Of a stretch of DNA of 18,648 nt, positions 15,734-18,648 are shown piece after piece. Within the stretch, counting starts at the first letter, position 1; every line of letters begins with the position of its first letter. The stretch is taken from contig DPHV01000024.1 in assembly GCA_003521625.1 (NCBI GenBank), positions 96,911 through 115,558 of the forward strand. Direction: 5' to 3'. The translations under genes and the position numbers were made by a program. The DNA comes from Ruminococcus sp. Lineage in GTDB: Bacteria; Bacillota; Clostridia; Oscillospirales; Acutalibacteraceae. A model generated the notes under the pieces. That model was not told where the DNA came from and ran no database searches. It saw only the letters and a program-made list of their open reading frames with translations.

Positions 15734-15810
15734 ATATGTTGTATTTTTATTTGTTTTGGCTTTTATAATCGTAAATCGGTTTAAAAAGCCGCAGTATGGA
15801 GGAATTAATA

Positions 15811-16518
15811 ATGGAAAAGAAAGAACTTCTCTACGAAGGAAAAGCTAAAAAGGTATTCGCTACCGATAACCCTGATTACTGCATTGTTTCCTACAAGGAC
15901 GATGCAACTGCTTTTAACGGCGAAAAGAAGGGTACAATCATCGGCAAGGGTGTTGTAAACAACCGTATGAGCAACTTTATGTTCAAGCTCCTTGAAAAAG
16001 ACGGAATTGCAACAGACTTTGTTGAAGAGTTAAGCGACAGAGATACAGTATTAAAGAAGGTTGAAATTGTACCTTTAGAGGTAATTGTAAGAAATAAAGC
16101 CGCAGGCAGTCTTTCAAAGCGCCTTGGTCTTCCCGAGGGCACACCTATGAAAACTCCCGTCCTTGAGTTTTGTTACAAGAACGACGATTTAGGCGACCCT
16201 ATGGTAAATGAATACCATATCCTTGCGGCAGGCTTTGCTACAAAGGAAGAGATTGACACAATCTCAAAAATGGCACTTCGCATCAACGAGCTTATGGTTG
16301 AGTTCTTCAAGGAATGTAACGTTGACTTAATCGACTTCAAGATTGAGTTCGGCAGATTCCACGGTCAGATTTTACTTGCTGACGAAATTTCTCCGGATAC
16401 CTGCCGCTTCTGGGATATGGATACTCAGGAGAAACTTGACAAAGACCGTTTCCGCCGTGATATGGGCGGCGTAGAAGAGGCTTACGCCGAGATGATGAAG
16501 CGTATCGGTCTTGCATAA
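15811..16518 (+). CDS. purC: Phosphoribosylaminoimidazole-succinocarboxamide synthase (SAICAR synthetase)
   Basis: A 235-residue enzyme, the standard length for single-domain PurC. It condenses CAIR with aspartate using ATP in the cytoplasmic de novo purine pathway. Diagnostic motifs are LLYEGKAKKVF at the N-terminus (ATP-binding loop), the DDATAFNGEKKG segment near residue 28, the VEIVPLEVIVRNKAAGSLSKR motif near 85, LIDFKIEFGR near 175 and LADEISPDTCRFWD near 190. I chose ATG 15811 because TGGAGG at 15797-15802 lies eight bases upstream; the in-frame ATG at 15796 overlaps that site and would add five residues (MEELI) absent from the family. It is the first gene of the operon, and purF starts 45 bases after its stop. 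Confidence 0.97.
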   Translation: MEKKELLYEGKAKKVFATDNPDYCIVSYKDDATAFNGEKKGTIIGKGVVNNRMSNFMFKLLEKDGIATDFVEELSDRDTVLKKVEIVPLEVIVRNKAAGSLSKRLGLPEGTPMKTPVLEFCYKNDDLGDPMVNEYHILAAGFATKEEIDTISKMALRINELMVEFFKECNVDLIDFKIEFGRFHGQILLADEISPDTCRFWDMDTQEKLDKDRFRRDMGGVEEAYAEMMKRIGLA

Positions 16519-16563
16519 TTAATAAAAATTAACCGCAATTTCTATAAAACGGATGGTGGAACC

Positions 16564-18018
16564 TTGAATTTTTCTTTCGATAATTTTGCAAAAGAGGGAC
16601 TGCACGAGGAGTGCGGCGTATTCGGAATATTCAGCGACGGCACAATTAATCCTGCCTACGCTTGCTACAACGGACTTCTTGCACTTCAGCACAGAGGTCA
16701 GGAAAGCTGCGGAATTGCTGTATCCGATGACGGTGTAATTGATTATCATAAAAATATGGGTTTAGTTACCGAAGTGTTCAACAACAGTATACTCGACTCA
16801 TTAAACGGTCAAATGGGTATTTCCCACGTTCGTTATTCAACGGCAGGCGGCTCTGTGCTTGAAAATGCACAGCCGCTTGTTATGCGTTATGTAAAGGGTA
16901 CTCTTTCGGTTGCGCACAACGGAAATCTGACAAACGCTCTTGAACTCCGCAGACAGCTTGAACAGCGTGGCGCAATATTCCAGACAACAATTGATTCAGA
17001 GGTTATCTGTTATGTAATTGCAAGGGAAAGACTCAAATGTCATACCGTAGAAGAGGCCGTTGCACGTACAATGCAGGTAATCGAAGGTGCATATTCTCTG
17101 CTCGTTATGAGTCCCAGAAAGTTAATTGCTGCTCGTGACCCTCACGGATTCCGTCCGCTTTGTATGGGAAAATACAACGATTCAATTGTTTTTGCAAGCG
17201 AAAGTGCGGCGCTCGACGCCTGCGGAGCTGAATATATACGTGACGTTGAGCCGGGTGAAATTGTCGTTGTCAATAACGACGGCGTTCAAAGCATTAAACC
17301 CGATTTCGGTGATAAGAAAAAGTCGCTCTGCATTTTTGAGTATATTTATTTTGCAAGAAGCGACTCCTTTATCGACGGCGTAAGTGTTTACGAAGCAAGA
17401 AAACAGGCAGGACGAATCCTTGCAAGAACATTCCCTGTTGAAGCCGATATGGTAATCGGCGTTCCCGAATCGGGAATTGACGCCGCAATAGGCTACAGCG
17501 AGGAATCGGGAATACCGTACGAAAAGGCTATTGTAAAGAACAGCTACATTGGCAGAACCTTTATCAAGCCCAGCCAGAAGGAACGTATGAAAAGCGTTAA
17601 AATCAAGCTCAATCCGATTGCCGATATGGTTAAGGGCAAGAGAGTTGTTATGATTGACGACAGCATCGTGCGTGGCACAACCATTGACAGAATCGTCACA
17701 ATGCTACGTGAGGCAGGTGCAAAAGAGGTTCATATGCGCATCAGCTCACCGCCGTTTATGTGGCCCTGCTATTACGGCACTGACATTCCCTCACGTGGCG
17801 AGCTTATTGCCTGCAACCATACAATTGAAGAAATTACAAAATTAAGCGGAGCCGATTCGCTCGGATATTTGCCCGTTGAGTCGCTCCACGAGATGATAAA
17901 TTACGCCCCGATAGGATTTTGTGACGGTTGCTTTACCGGCAATTATCCTGCTCCGATTACCAAAGAAACCTTCAAGGGTAAGGAACGTGGCGGAATGAAT
18001 TTTGATAAAAAATGTTAA
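16564..18018 (+). CDS. purF: Amidophosphoribosyltransferase
   Basis: A 484-residue enzyme catalysing the first committed step of purine synthesis, PRPP plus glutamine to phosphoribosylamine. The glutaminase half begins with EECGVFGIF; Cys17 should become the N-terminal nucleophile after removal of a 16-residue propeptide. HRGQESCGIAV, SHVRYSTAG and VAHNGNLTNA follow. The transferase half has the PRPP loop VVMIDDSIVRGTT near residue 365. Cysteines in SLCIFEY, MWPCYYG and CDGCFTGNYP indicate the oxygen-sensitive [4Fe-4S] type found in Bacillus subtilis. The start is TTG 16564: it is the only reasonable start before the catalytic cysteine, and the ribosome binding site (GGTGGA, about three bases away) is weak. 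A four-codon frame, ATG GTG GAA CCT TGA from 16553, ends over this TTG. Confidence 0.96.
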   Translation: MNFSFDNFAKEGLHEECGVFGIFSDGTINPAYACYNGLLALQHRGQESCGIAVSDDGVIDYHKNMGLVTEVFNNSILDSLNGQMGISHVRYSTAGGSVLENAQPLVMRYVKGTLSVAHNGNLTNALELRRQLEQRGAIFQTTIDSEVICYVIARERLKCHTVEEAVARTMQVIEGAYSLLVMSPRKLIAARDPHGFRPLCMGKYNDSIVFASESAALDACGAEYIRDVEPGEIVVVNNDGVQSIKPDFGDKKKSLCIFEYIYFARSDSFIDGVSVYEARKQAGRILARTFPVEADMVIGVPESGIDAAIGYSEESGIPYEKAIVKNSYIGRTFIKPSQKERMKSVKIKLNPIADMVKGKRVVMIDDSIVRGTTIDRIVTMLREAGAKEVHMRISSPPFMWPCYYGTDIPSRGELIACNHTIEEITKLSGADSLGYLPVESLHEMINYAPIGFCDGCFTGNYPAPITKETFKGKERGGMNFDKKC

Positions 18019-18051
18019 GTAACTAATCCAAATTTTGAAAGGATGTATATA

Positions 18052-18648
18052 ATGGAAAAAAATACATATGAATCACCCTTGTCAGCACGCTATGCAAGCA
18101 AGGAAATGAAGTATATATTTTCTCCCGATAAAAAGTTCAGAACATGGCGCAAGCTCTGGATTTCTCTTGCAGAGTCCGAAATGGAGCTCGGTCTGCCGAT
18201 AACGCAGGAGCAGATTGACGAGCTTAAAGCTCACGCTGATGACATCAATTATGAAGTTGCTCAGGAGAGAGAAAAGCTTGTCCGTCACGACGTTATGTCG
18301 CACGTTTACGCTTACGGCGTTCAGTGCCCAAACGCAAAGGGAATTATCCACCTCGGCGCAACCTCCTGCTATGTCGGCGATAATACCGATATTATCATAA
18401 TGACCGAGGGCTTACAGCTTATCAGAAATAAGCTTATCACAGTTATACGCAACCTTTCAAAATTTGCCGATGAATACAAGGCTCTTCCGACTCTTGCATT
18501 CACACATTTTCAGCCTGCACAGCCTACTACGGTAGGCAAGAGAGCAACACTCTGGATTCAGGAGCTTTTAATGGATTTAGAGGACGTTGAATATCAGCTT
18601 TCAAAGGCAAAGCTTCTCGGCTCAAAGGGTACAACAGGAACACAGGCA
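18052..18648 (+). CDS. purB: Adenylosuccinate lyase, N-terminal part
   Basis: The first 199 residues of PurB; the gene runs off the window end with the frame open. PurB acts twice in purine synthesis, cleaving SAICAR to AICAR and adenylosuccinate to AMP, releasing fumarate each time. Visible motifs are SPLSARYASKEMKYIFSPDK at the N-terminus, the RHDVMSHVYAYG segment near residue 85 with a conserved histidine, LGATSCYVGDNTD near 105, and AFTHFQPAQPTTVGKR near 150, carrying the catalytic-region histidine of the fumarase/aspartase superfamily. The start ATG 18052 has AAAGGA at 18038-18043, eight bases away. It follows purF by 33 bases in the same operon, and SAICAR from PurC upstream is one of its substrates. 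Confidence 0.96.
   Translation, partial: MEKNTYESPLSARYASKEMKYIFSPDKKFRTWRKLWISLAESEMELGLPITQEQIDELKAHADDINYEVAQEREKLVRHDVMSHVYAYGVQCPNAKGIIHLGATSCYVGDNTDIIIMTEGLQLIRNKLITVIRNLSKFADEYKALPTLAFTHFQPAQPTTVGKRATLWIQELLMDLEDVEYQLSKAKLLGSKGTTGTQA

Noticed and set aside
15740..15810. A purine riboswitch in the purC leader
   Set aside because: The leader is about 70 bases and lacks the paired loops and conserved core of the aptamer; only a small stem is present.

Overview
The window looks like chromosome from a low-GC, spore-forming member of the Clostridia, most likely a gut Ruminococcaceae close to Ruminococcus bromii. Three things suggest this: a spoIIR sporulation gene; a secreted alpha-amylase that combines a starch-binding module with a type I dockerin, the architecture of amylosome enzymes; and strong AGGAGG-type ribosome binding sites with AT-rich sigma-A promoters. 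The genus is inferred from content and not proven. No mobile element, CRISPR array or rRNA was seen. Most of the window is housekeeping.

Layout. Positions 2-4278 (+) hold the 3' end of nadE, a small beta-rich protein that may belong to the Tubby/LURP-like fold, an Lrp/AsnC regulator overlapping a class I/II aminotransferase (an AlaR-AlaT-like pair), ispE, and spoIIR behind a striking inverted repeat. Positions 4311-11244 (+) hold addB and addA, the helicase-nuclease for double-strand break repair, with their own likely promoter. On the - strand, positions 11297-13579 hold the dockerin-bearing amylase with a clear promoter, convergent with addA across a shared hairpin terminator. Next, also on the - strand, are a DUF308/HdeD-like membrane protein and, upstream of it in the same transcription unit, pyrB, which carries an extra C-terminal zinc-ribbon segment resembling the zinc domain of PyrI. 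A divergent region separates pyrB from a complete tRNA-Leu(CAA) gene with its own promoter and terminator. From 15705 to the end (+) lies a purine operon, purC-purF-purB, with purB cut by the window edge.

How the genes fit together. The de novo purine genes form one operon, and the pyrimidine gene pyrB lies nearby on the other strand. NadE, IspE and the aminotransferase are core metabolism. The amylase is the one clearly niche-defining gene: it is exported and its dockerin predicts docking onto a cohesin scaffold that is not in this window.

Most worth a second look: a 15-bp interrupted hairpin whose right arm contains the spoIIR ribosome binding site and is followed by a U-tract; the PyrB with a PyrI-type zinc ribbon but no allosteric domain; the dockerin amylase; and phased A-tracts upstream of the purC promoter. 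I did not find a clearly new multi-gene system.
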